A stretch of DNA of 14,914 nucleotides from CAJYAN01 sp046484825 (GTDB lineage Bacteria > Pseudomonadota > Gammaproteobacteria > UBA6429 > Thiohalophilaceae). Under the pieces are notes generated by a model, which did not search any database, was not told the origin of the DNA, and was given only the letters and a program-made list of their open reading frames with translations. The position numbers were made by a program, and so were the translations under genes. The stretch covers positions 1-14,914 of the forward strand of contig JAWOIE010000100.1 in NCBI GenBank assembly GCA_046484825.1, read 5' to 3'. This document shows positions 1 through 6,432 of this stretch, in pieces. How positions within the stretch are numbered: position 1 is the stretch's first letter; each line of letters starts with the position of its first letter.

Positions 1-457
1 GGGCAAACTTGCTCACGTCGTAATAGACGTCACCATTGCCGGCGGCATAGGCATAGCCCTTGTCCACCAGGGTGCCAATCATATCGATGATCTGCTGCAT
101 GTACAGGGTGGCCCGGGGTTCCTCATTGGGACGCAGGACGCCGAGCAGATCCGCGTCCTCATGCATAGCATCGATAAAACGCGAGGTGAGCTGCGTAAAG
201 TCTTCGCCATTGTTATTGGCACGATGAATAATCTTGTCGTCGATGTCGGTAATATTACGAATATAGGTCACATGCTCACTGCCATATAAATGGCATAAAT
301 AGCGATAGACGACATCGAACACCACCAGGACCCGCGCGTGGCCAATGTGGCAGTAGTCATACACGGTCATGCCGCAGACATACATACGCACATTTTTGCT
401 ATCGATTGGTGTGAAGACTTCCTTTTGCCGGCTCAGATTGTTGTGAACTTTTAACAT
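1..457 (-). CDS. cysS: Cysteine-tRNA ligase, N-terminal part (runs off left edge)
   Basis: Cytoplasmic class I aminoacyl-tRNA synthetase that activates cysteine with ATP and charges tRNA-Cys. About 152 residues are visible. The reading opens MLKVHNNLSRQKEVF, close to the start of the E. coli enzyme. Cys28 in VCGMTVYD is the first ligand of the family's zinc site, and HIGH at residues 37-40 is the class I ATP-binding signature. Further in, YIRNITDIDDKII and YYDVSKFA match the catalytic domain; the KMSKS loop and the anticodon-binding domain lie outside the window. I start at 457 rather than the upstream in-frame ATG at 466: the purine-rich GAAAGA lies 9 bases before 457 but touches 466, and homology begins at MLK. 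It is divergent from ppiA. Confidence 0.96.
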   Translation of the reverse strand, partial: MLKVHNNLSRQKEVFTPIDSKNVRMYVCGMTVYDYCHIGHARVLVVFDVVYRYLCHLYGSEHVTYIRNITDIDDKIIHRANNNGEDFTQLTSRFIDAMHEDADLLGVLRPNEEPRATLYMQQIIDMIGTLVDKGYAYAAGNGDVYYDVSKFA

Positions 458-675
458 CGTGCTCATTCTTTCAATTAGGATGGTTTCACCGAATTGCGTC
501 TGGGGCGACCGCTGCAGGCGCCCGGCGGAGCAACCGCGGGGGCGGGCGGCACTGTGCGATTAGCCTGAGGGCAAAAATACGACTTTTGTCCGGGGTTATC
601 CCCGCCCTGCCTCTTTCACCCGCGGCGCAAACCCTTTATCATTTCGGCAGTACATTAACAGCGGAAGACAAATCG

Positions 676-1257
676 ATGCAACGTCTAATCATCACCCTGA
701 TTTCATTATTCCTCCTCCCCGTCGCCAGCCTGTTTGCCGCGCCGGTCAAGGTACAGATCGACACCAACCTGGGCGCCTTCGTCCTTAAGCTAGAGGCGGA
801 AAAGGCTCCCCGCACCGTGGAGAATTTTCTCCGCTATGTCGATGACGGCTTTTACAGCGACACCCTTTTTCACCGGGTCATTGACGGCTTTATGGTCCAG
901 GGCGGCGGTTATACCCCCGACTTCGCCAAAAAAGACACCCGCGCCCCGGTCCTGAATGAGGCCGATAACGGCCTGAAGAACCTTCGCGGCACCATTGCCA
1001 TGGCTCGGACCTCCGAGCCCCATTCAGCCACGGCGCAGTTTTTCGTCAATGTCGTGGACAATGCCTTCCTGGATCATACGGGTAAATCGCCCCGCGGCTG
1101 GGGCTACTGCGTCTTTGGCAAGGTCGTTTCGGGCATGGAGGTGATCGATAAAATCCGCCAGCTCCCGACCACCGGTGCCGGTCCCTTCCCCAAGGATGTG
1201 CCGCAGCAACGCGTGGTGATCACCTCCGCCAGGCGCCTCGACGCCACGACGAAATAA
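676..1257 (+). CDS. ppiA: Periplasmic peptidyl-prolyl cis-trans isomerase (cyclophilin), PpiA type
   Basis: Cyclophilin that catalyses cis-trans isomerisation of X-Pro bonds; 193 residues. It begins with a typical signal peptide (MQRLIITLISLFLLPVASLFAA, cleavage probably near residue 21-22), so it should fold proteins in the periplasm. The single cyclophilin domain shows FHRVIDGFMVQGGG with the catalytic Arg, then RGTIAMAR, ATAQFFVN, and GYCVFGKVVSGMEVID. The ATG at 676 was chosen because GGAAG lies about 10 bases upstream and it places the signal peptide at the N-terminus; a longer reading from a TTG at 586 adds 30 residues with no family match. It is followed by a closely similar cytoplasmic paralogue after 35 bases, suggesting tandem duplication. 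The leader holds a small CGGGGTTATCCCCG hairpin at 591-604 of unknown role. Confidence 0.93.
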   Translation: MQRLIITLISLFLLPVASLFAAPVKVQIDTNLGAFVLKLEAEKAPRTVENFLRYVDDGFYSDTLFHRVIDGFMVQGGGYTPDFAKKDTRAPVLNEADNGLKNLRGTIAMARTSEPHSATAQFFVNVVDNAFLDHTGKSPRGWGYCVFGKVVSGMEVIDKIRQLPTTGAGPFPKDVPQQRVVITSARRLDATTK

Positions 1258-1292
1258 GCCCCGTAGACGACAAAACATAAGGACCTTTACCC

Positions 1293-1787
1293 ATGATCAA
1301 ATTAAACACCAACAAGGGCACCATTGTCCTCGAACTGGATGCGGCCAAGGCGCCCGCCACGGTTGAAAACTTTCTGCAGTACGCTACCGAGGGGTTTTAC
1401 AACGGCACGATTTTTCATCGCGTCATTAAAGGCTTCATGATTCAGGGTGGCGGTATGGAACCCGGCATGAAGGAAAAGACCACACGTGCCCCGATCAAGA
1501 ACGAGGCAGACAACGGCCTGAGCAATGCCCGTGGCACCATCGCCATGGCGCGCACCCCCGACCCCCACTCCGCGACGGCGCAGTTCTTTATCAACGCCAA
1601 GGACAATACCTTCCTCGACTTTCGTTCCGCCACGGCCGATGGCTATGGCTACTGCGTGTTTGGCAAGGTCGTTGAGGGTATGGACGTCGTCGATGCCATC
1701 GAGGCGGTCACCACCAGCTCCGCCGGCAGACATCAGGATGTACCCGCCTCGGATGTCATTATTGAAAGCGTCGAAATTACCGAATAA
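1293..1787 (+). CDS. ppiB: Cytoplasmic peptidyl-prolyl cis-trans isomerase (cyclophilin), PpiB type
   Basis: 164-residue cyclophilin without a signal peptide, the usual length of bacterial PpiB, acting on X-Pro bonds in the cytoplasm. FHRVIKGFMIQGGG carries the catalytic Arg43, as in E. coli PpiB; RGTIAMAR (80-87), ATAQFFIN (94-101) and GYCVFGKVVEGMDVVD complete the active-site wall. It is strikingly similar to the preceding exported paralogue through the whole domain, sharing for example the blocks NEADNGL, PHSATAQFF and GYCVFGKVV. The start has AAGGA 9 bases upstream. lpxH begins 8 bases after its stop, so the two are almost certainly cotranscribed. A cysS-ppiB-lpxH neighbourhood is also known from E. 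coli. Confidence 0.96.
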   Translation: MIKLNTNKGTIVLELDAAKAPATVENFLQYATEGFYNGTIFHRVIKGFMIQGGGMEPGMKEKTTRAPIKNEADNGLSNARGTIAMARTPDPHSATAQFFINAKDNTFLDFRSATADGYGYCVFGKVVEGMDVVDAIEAVTTSSAGRHQDVPASDVIIESVEITE

Positions 1788-1795
1788 GAGCACTG

Positions 1796-2515
1796 ATGAG
1801 CACCCTGTTCATCTCTGATCTGCATCTGAGTGCAGAGCGCCCAGGCATTACCGGACTGTTCATCGACTTTCTTAATACCCGGGCCCGTGAGGCACGGGCC
1901 CTGTATATTCTGGGAGACCTTTTTGAGGTCTGGCTGGGCGATGACCTGGTGCTGCCCGACTATCAACCGGCCATCGACGCCCTCAGGCAACTCAGCGCTG
2001 CGGGGGTGGACGTTTATATCATGTACGGTAATCGTGATTTTCTCATGCGCGATGCCTTTGAGCACATGACCGGTGCGGCACTGCTCGCCGATGAATGTAT
2101 TATGGATCTGTACGGGACGCCAACCTTACTCCTGCATGGCGACACCCTGTGTACCGATGACGTCAAATACCAGCAATTTCGCCACATGGTACGCCAGCCG
2201 CAATGGCAGGATGAACTCCTGGCCAGGTCGCCAGAAGAACGCCTGGCCCTGGCAAAGCAGTATCGTGATATGAGCCAGAATGAAACGGCGGGGAAACAAA
2301 GCGAGATCATGGATGTCAATCAGGAGGCCGTGCAGTCGGCCATGCGCCTGGCCAATGTCACGCAGCTCATCCACGGCCATACCCACCGACCCGATACCCA
2401 TCACTTTGAACTGGACGGTCAGGCGGCCACACGCATTGTTCTGGGTGACTGGTATCACACTGGCGATGTGCTCATCTGTGATGAGCACGGCTGCCAACGC
2501 AAAATCCTCAACTGA
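1796..2515 (+). CDS. lpxH: UDP-2,3-diacylglucosamine diphosphatase
   Basis: Peripheral inner-membrane enzyme of lipid A synthesis. It hydrolyses UDP-2,3-diacylglucosamine to lipid X and UMP. It has 239 residues against about 240 for E. coli LpxH. It is a calcineurin-like metallophosphoesterase with all metal motifs in place: SDLHLS (D8, H10), GDLFEVWLGDD (D41), YGNRDF (N79, R80), LLHGDTLCTDD (H114, D116) and HGHTHRPD (H193, H195, H197). No missing catalytic residue was seen. The start follows a weak AAGAG just after the ppiB stop. Its stop codon directly adjoins the stop codon of the convergent lipoprotein gene, with no intergenic base. Confidence 0.96.
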   Translation: MSTLFISDLHLSAERPGITGLFIDFLNTRAREARALYILGDLFEVWLGDDLVLPDYQPAIDALRQLSAAGVDVYIMYGNRDFLMRDAFEHMTGAALLADECIMDLYGTPTLLLHGDTLCTDDVKYQQFRHMVRQPQWQDELLARSPEERLALAKQYRDMSQNETAGKQSEIMDVNQEAVQSAMRLANVTQLIHGHTHRPDTHHFELDGQAATRIVLGDWYHTGDVLICDEHGCQRKILN

Positions 2516-3250
2516 CTATTCCGGCAGTTGCACCTTACCTTCACGGTAGTCCTGTACCGAAAACTGAAAGTAGTCCCCGGGCAGTTCAAACAATGCCGGG
2601 TCAATGCTGTAGTCCTGATCGTATTCCATCAGGGTACGTGAATAGCCCTCTTTCCATTCCTGCACCGGAAAACCGAACCGCAGATGCCGTGAGGGTGCAA
2701 AGGTACTGCCAGCCATATCACAGGCATTGTGCATATCCGCAGGAATAGCGTTAAAGGTCACTGCACTATCACCGGCCAGGATAAGGGAAAAATCCTGCAT
2801 CGCCTTGACCATATCCGGCAGCATATCCTTGACCAGAATGGCTTCATAACAGACCTTACCATTTACTGAGAAGGCATAGTGCTCGGGAGTTTTGCCGTCA
2901 ATGGCCGGGGCATTCTGCATGGATTTGACCTTGTCCTCGCTGTAGGACAGTTGCATGGGAGGCTCAATATCAACTTCCCTAGTCGTAACACTCATCACCG
3001 TCTTGTTTTCACTGTTGACGCTATAAATCGTCCCGGCCTTACGGTCCAGCAGAACGAAATCATTTGTGTCATTGCCTTCATCCATGCGCATATAGTCCTC
3101 ATTGACGATAATACGCGTCTGATAAGGGTCAACATTAATTTCCTGCTCGGCAAACAGCACCATCGCCGGCTTTGGACTGGTGGCCACCTCTTCCTGACAG
3201 GCGGTGACAGAAACGATAACCAGTAAAACGAGAACAATTTTTTTCAACAT
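2516..3250 (-). CDS. Putative outer-membrane lipoprotein, unknown function
   Basis: I do not recognise the family. The 244-residue protein begins with a lipoprotein signal peptide: two Lys, a hydrophobic stretch, then lipobox VTAC with Cys18. The residue after the Cys is Gln, not Asp, which by the usual sorting rule favours the outer membrane. The mature part is acidic and soluble-looking, with no further membrane segment, and holds two later Cys residues (in GKVCYEAI and HNACDMAG) that could form a disulfide. A block reading VLLDRKAGTIYSVNSENKTV suggests a beta-rich domain. The start has AGG about 8 bases upstream, within the stop region of the preceding DUF455 gene, so the two form an operon with a 3-base gap. 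Confidence 0.85.
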   Translation of the reverse strand: MLKKIVLVLLVIVSVTACQEEVATSPKPAMVLFAEQEINVDPYQTRIIVNEDYMRMDEGNDTNDFVLLDRKAGTIYSVNSENKTVMSVTTREVDIEPPMQLSYSEDKVKSMQNAPAIDGKTPEHYAFSVNGKVCYEAILVKDMLPDMVKAMQDFSLILAGDSAVTFNAIPADMHNACDMAGSTFAPSRHLRFGFPVQEWKEGYSRTLMEYDQDYSIDPALFELPGDYFQFSVQDYREGKVQLPE

Positions 3251-3253
3251 TAG

Positions 3254-4066
3254 TTAACCTGCATTTTCGATGTAAGCCAGTTCGGCTTCGGTAAAACCCG
3301 CCTGTCGGCGCGTTGCGTGCGCTATGGGTTTGCGGATACCACCGCGCATGTGCTTTTCGATCAGATCGGCAAAGGTCTCCTCAGTCGGCAAACCCCGTTG
3401 CGCGCACAGGAATCGAAACCAGTGACTGCCGATGGCAACGTGACCAATCTCGTCTCGGTGAATGATGTCGAGAATAGCCACGGCCGCATTATCGCCGATG
3501 CTGCTCAATTTCTCCATAATGCCCGGGGTGACATCGAGGCCGCGCGCCTCCAGTACGCGGGGCACCAGCGCCATACGCACCAGGACATCGTGCGCCGTCT
3601 CCATGGCCGCCTCCCAGAGGCCATTGTGCGCCGGGAACGTGCCGTAATCAAATCCCAGTGTTATCAGGTGGTTGCGCAGCAGCCCAAAGTGATGGGCCTC
3701 CTCGGCGGCGACCTGTAGCCAGTCGGTGTAATAGGCATCGGGCATGTCACGAAAGCGATACACGGCATCCAGGGCCAGATTGATCGCGTTAAATTCAATA
3801 TGACACAGGGAGTGTATGAGGGCGGCGTGGCCTTCCACGGTCGCCAGTTTGCGTCGTAACAGCTCACGCGGCGGTACCAGTATGGGTTTGTCGGGGCGAC
3901 CGGGGACGTCAATCCGCAGCGGCGCGGCAGAGGCCGCCCGGCTCAGGGCAGAGCGGCGCCATTTTTCGGCCAAAGTCTGAACGCCGGCCTGTTTGTCTTC
4001 AGGGTCGCTGTTGCGCAGACAGTCCAGGGCAAGATCAAACAGTGATTCGGTATTTTGCGCCAACAT
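3254..4066 (-). CDS. DUF455 family ferritin-like protein
   Basis: 270-residue protein of the DUF455 (COG2833) ferritin-like family, whose biochemical role is not established. The four-helix diiron pattern is visible: HIEFNAINLALD (E91), EEAHHF (E122/E123, H125/H126), VPRVLEARGLD (E173) and HRDEIGHVA (E206, H209). These spaced Glu and ExxH motifs are the usual ligands of a carboxylate-bridged metal pair, so a metal- or oxygen-dependent activity is plausible by inference. No signal peptide; presumed cytoplasmic. It lies first in a two-gene leftward operon with a lipoprotein 3 bases downstream. Its leader carries two copies of a 10-base direct repeat. The ribosome binding site is weak (a GAG about 9 bases upstream of the ATG). 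Confidence 0.88.
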   Translation of the reverse strand: MLAQNTESLFDLALDCLRNSDPEDKQAGVQTLAEKWRRSALSRAASAAPLRIDVPGRPDKPILVPPRELLRRKLATVEGHAALIHSLCHIEFNAINLALDAVYRFRDMPDAYYTDWLQVAAEEAHHFGLLRNHLITLGFDYGTFPAHNGLWEAAMETAHDVLVRMALVPRVLEARGLDVTPGIMEKLSSIGDNAAVAILDIIHRDEIGHVAIGSHWFRFLCAQRGLPTEETFADLIEKHMRGGIRKPIAHATRRQAGFTEAELAYIENAG

Positions 4067-4080
4067 GACTTGCTACTCTA

Positions 4081-4107
4081 GCAGAATATTAACCCAGGCA
4101 GAATATT
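4081..4107 (-). promoter_or_regulatory. Direct repeat upstream of DUF455 gene, possible operator or promoter element
   Basis: The 10-base word AATATTCTGC (minus strand) occurs twice, at 4107-4098 and 4090-4081. The copies are offset by 17 bases, and the nearer one ends 15 bases before the ATG at 4066. Spaced AT-rich copies in this place could be a tandem operator or overlap the -10 region. No named regulator can be assigned. Confidence 0.35.
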
Positions 4108-4177
4108 CACCGCAGGATGAGGTCAAGGCTAGCCAGTGAAGTCAGTACAAGGTACGAGCGCAGAAACCTTTCGTGAC

Positions 4178-4200
4178 AAAAAAGACCTGCGCCTTTGCAC
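4178..4200 (-). terminator. Weak candidate terminator after metA
   Basis: On the minus strand, downstream of the metA stop, a short GTGC/GCGC stem with a small loop is followed within a few bases by a run of six T (4183-4178). The stem is only about four pairs, one of them G-U, so the call rests mainly on the T run and its position. Confidence 0.25.
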
Positions 4201-4227
4201 CCGGGCGTGGAAAAAATATCGTTTACC

Positions 4228-5298
4228 TTAATCTTTCAGTCCCAGCGGGTCCTGCGGATTGATTCTGTCCTTGAACGGTAAACGACGATCGATATTGGTG
4301 GTCTGATAGACCTTACCAATCCAGTTGTTAATCACAGCTTCAGCGGTATCATGCCAGGTGTTATCCAGTTCCGCACAGATCAGGGTTTCGGGCATGGCCG
4401 GCAAGCCCGTCTCCTGCTCTCGCGCGCGTTCGACCTGCTCACGGTACTCACCCAGAATGGCCTGGAGTTTGATGGAGAAATAGTGCTCCGGGAACGGCGG
4501 GTACGCATCAATATCGGCATGGAAAAAGCGCCGGATCTCACGCTTGTATTCTTTTAACAGGCTGATACTGTCATATTCGGGGTGTCCCTGAAAAAACACC
4601 AGGCGAAACAGGTCTTCACTGACCGCCAGGTGGACACCGGCATCCTGACTCTCAGCCAGGACGTGCAGACCGGCAGCCTCGAATTGCCGCCGATCGATCT
4701 GGTTAAAGCGGGAGTGCGGGACATCGAAGCGGGTATTCACGCCATTCACCAGCGGGTGCAGACGGTCCACCACGCGGTGCGAATATACGCCCCAGCGCTT
4801 GGCCTCCAGCGGGTAGCGCTTTTGCCTGTAACGAAACTCCATGACGGCATGCGTCGCCAGACAGGAACAGAGGGTTGAGGTCACATGCTCATAGGCCCAG
4901 TCGATGACCTCGATGAGCGGTTGCCAGAACGGTTGCGAGGCAAGCTCGGTGCCCACCACATTGGCACCGGTAATGATCAGCGCATCCAGGCCCTTTTCCT
5001 TAATGGCGGCAAAGCTCTCGTAATACTTTTCGATATGGGCGCGCGCCTCATCCCCGCGCGGCAGGGCCGACAGGGTAAAGGGATGAACATAAAACTGGGC
5101 GATCTGGTTGCTCTCGCCAATCAGACGAAAGAATTGCCGCTCCGTCGCCTCCAGGGCGGCATCCGGCATCATATTGAGCAGACCGATGTGCAGCTCGCGA
5201 ATTTCCTGTTGCAGGGCCTCGTCACCGGGCAGGACGGTCTCACCCTCCTGGCGCAGGCGTTCAAAGGTCGGTAAGGTGGTGTGGGCAACTAATGGCAT
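4228..5298 (-). CDS. metA: Homoserine O-acyltransferase, MetA family (probably succinyltransferase)
   Basis: Cytoplasmic enzyme that acylates homoserine from acyl-CoA, the first committed step to methionine. Length is 356 residues against 309 in E. coli; the extra length is mainly an insert after the HPEYD motif and a longer C-terminus. Seen motifs: nucleophile C146 in LCSCLATH, catalytic H239/E241 in QGHPEYD, and K167 and S196 (in VPHSRF) at the homoserine-binding positions. By hand alignment, the residue that separates succinyl-CoA users (Gly111 in E. coli) from acetyl-CoA users (Glu) is Val115 (GANVVG), so the acyl donor cannot be read from it. The usual MPxKIxTE segment is also changed to MPDAALEATE. 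The gene follows a P-loop protein by 14 bases, and its GAGGG ribosome binding site overlaps the upstream stop codon. Confidence 0.86.
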   Translation of the reverse strand: MPLVAHTTLPTFERLRQEGETVLPGDEALQQEIRELHIGLLNMMPDAALEATERQFFRLIGESNQIAQFYVHPFTLSALPRGDEARAHIEKYYESFAAIKEKGLDALIITGANVVGTELASQPFWQPLIEVIDWAYEHVTSTLCSCLATHAVMEFRYRQKRYPLEAKRWGVYSHRVVDRLHPLVNGVNTRFDVPHSRFNQIDRRQFEAAGLHVLAESQDAGVHLAVSEDLFRLVFFQGHPEYDSISLLKEYKREIRRFFHADIDAYPPFPEHYFSIKLQAILGEYREQVERAREQETGLPAMPETLICAELDNTWHDTAEAVINNWIGKVYQTTNIDRRLPFKDRINPQDPLGLKD

Positions 5299-5312
5299 GT
5301 GCTCGGTTTCCC

Positions 5313-6158
5313 TCAGGCGTCACGCTGCAGGGCGCTTTCTATCAGGTTTAAAAAATCGGCCTCGGTTTGCACCTGACGCAGTTCCTGTGTGGTGATGGTA
5401 TAGCCGTACTGTCGGGCCAGGGCATCGTAACGCGGGATGCGTGAATAAAACAATTTCGGAAAGATCCAGCGGACAAAGTCATTGGGCTCAATCAGTGCAA
5501 CGTAATCGAGTCCGTGTTCCTGCATATACACCGCCAGCTGCTCCTCCAGAAACGCCTCACGGTAGTAGAGCGGTTTGGGGTCGGCCTCGGCACGCTGGAT
5601 CAGCTCCGCCTCATCATGCTCACTGGCCTTGATGTAGAGCACCAGGGTATGTTTGGCCAGCAAGGCCATGACCTCCGGTTCGTCCAGCTCACAGACGCTG
5701 CCACCGGCGTCATTGATAAAGTGACGATAGCCATAAATGCTTTGCGCCTTGTCAATAAAGGCCGGCACATCGCACATGGCGGCCACCTCGGCGTCATAGT
5801 GCAGCGCCTGACGTCGCTTGAACTCCGTCAGCGACAGACCACCCAGCTCCGGGTTACCCAACTTACCCAAAAAGGTGGACACCGGCTGCAGATTGTCCAC
5901 GGTCAGGTTATTGGTAAAATACACCGAGTCGGTGCGCAGCAGCTCACGCAAAAAGGGGATCTGCATCGCCTGTTGCTTGATATTGTCGAGAATGGCTTCA
6001 TCCAGATAACGGGAGCCAATCCGGTAGTCACCGGAATAGTGGAACCAGTCCGACTGACGCAGGATATTCGACAGATAGGTCTTGCCGACGCCGGACATCC
6101 CCAGCAGGGTGATGGACTTGTGCTGCCACTGACGAAACTGTTCAACGCTCAACTTCAC
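5313..6158 (-). CDS. P-loop ATPase/kinase-like protein, unknown substrate
   Basis: 281-residue protein with a clear Walker A motif near its N-terminus, GMSGVGKT (residues 20-27, K26/T27), inside a beta-strand/loop/helix start typical of small P-loop kinases. A Walker B strand may lie at HTLVLYIKASEHDE. The phrase HYSGDYRIGSRYLDE shortly after the P-loop resembles the substrate-binding part of shikimate/gluconate-kinase-like folds, but I cannot name a substrate. No signal peptide or membrane segment. The start is GTG at 6158, supported by GGGAG with an 8-base spacing and by the Walker A position. It is the first gene of a two-gene operon with metA (14-base gap), hinting at a link to homoserine or methionine metabolism; that is inference from context only. 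Confidence 0.82.
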   Translation of the reverse strand: MKLSVEQFRQWQHKSITLLGMSGVGKTYLSNILRQSDWFHYSGDYRIGSRYLDEAILDNIKQQAMQIPFLRELLRTDSVYFTNNLTVDNLQPVSTFLGKLGNPELGGLSLTEFKRRQALHYDAEVAAMCDVPAFIDKAQSIYGYRHFINDAGGSVCELDEPEVMALLAKHTLVLYIKASEHDEAELIQRAEADPKPLYYREAFLEEQLAVYMQEHGLDYVALIEPNDFVRWIFPKLFYSRIPRYDALARQYGYTITTQELRQVQTEADFLNLIESALQRDA

Positions 6159-6230
6159 CGCTTAACTCCCAATCGTAGAGACGTTATTGTAAGCAAAGCC
6201 CCGGCATTTGTCGTCTCCCCAATCTGATAA

Positions 6231-6242
6231 TTTTGCTACACT
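6231..6242 (+). promoter_or_regulatory. Candidate extended -10 promoter for the cNMP-binding/AAA operon
   Basis: TTTTGCTACACT contains TG-N-TACACT, an extended -10 match (hexamer 6237-6242), without a convincing -35 box. It ends just left of the palindromic element, so a transcript starting here would carry the whole hairpin in its leader. If the element is removed at the flanking CTTA repeats, the distance from this box to the ATG shrinks to about 30 bases, an ordinary leader length. Confidence 0.35.
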
Positions 6243-6405
6243 TATGGGGCTGGTCGGAATAATATTTACATTCGGTCGCACCTGGGCCATCACTGCCGTG
6301 TTGCGTTTCTTGGTAAGGAGCGGCCATTACCTGCGAACCGCGCCTTGCATTGATGGCCCAGGCACGCCCTCGGTGTTGACAATATTATTCCGACCAGCCC
6401 CCTTA
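6241..6405. repeat. Large near-palindrome with flanking CTTA, MITE-like element
   Basis: The outer arms, 6246-6266 and 6381-6401, are perfect 21-base inverted repeats; the left one begins GGGGCTGGTCGG. Inner arms CCTGGGCCATCA (6281-6292) and TGATGGCCCAGG (6351-6362) are perfect over 12 bases, offset by a 14/18-base internal loop. At the centre GGTAA (6312-6316) faces TTACC (6327-6331). CTTA stands on both sides (6241-6244 and 6402-6405), as a 4-base target duplication would, leaving one unpaired T at 6245. There is no coding capacity of its own. It lies between divergent operons and could also act as a transcribed hairpin. The family is not identified; a purely regulatory palindrome is the alternative. 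Confidence 0.8.
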
Positions 6406-6432
6406 GACAAAATAATAATTAAGGCCCACCCA

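Noticed and set aside
586..675. TTG-initiated 30-residue N-terminal extension of ppiA
   Set aside because: It would bury the signal peptide and has no family match; the ATG at 676 has a good ribosome binding site.
458..675. tRNA, T-box or other RNA gene in the cysS-ppiA gap
   Set aside because: No cloverleaf arms, no TTCRA-type T-loop and no leader terminator facing cysS could be found.
5514..6227. 237-residue rightward reading frame opposite the P-loop gene
   Set aside because: It is antisense to a gene with a clear Walker A motif and shows no recognisable domain.
6246..6401. Integron attC site or CRISPR repeat as explanation of the palindrome
   Set aside because: No GTTRRRY/RYYYAAC core-site pair at the ends, no integrase nearby, and no repeat-spacer periodicity.
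6208..6432. 75-codon open extension upstream of the cNMP-binding protein
   Set aside because: It starts at TTG, translates the palindromic element, and does not resemble a protein domain; the ATG at 6433 has AAGG at proper spacing.
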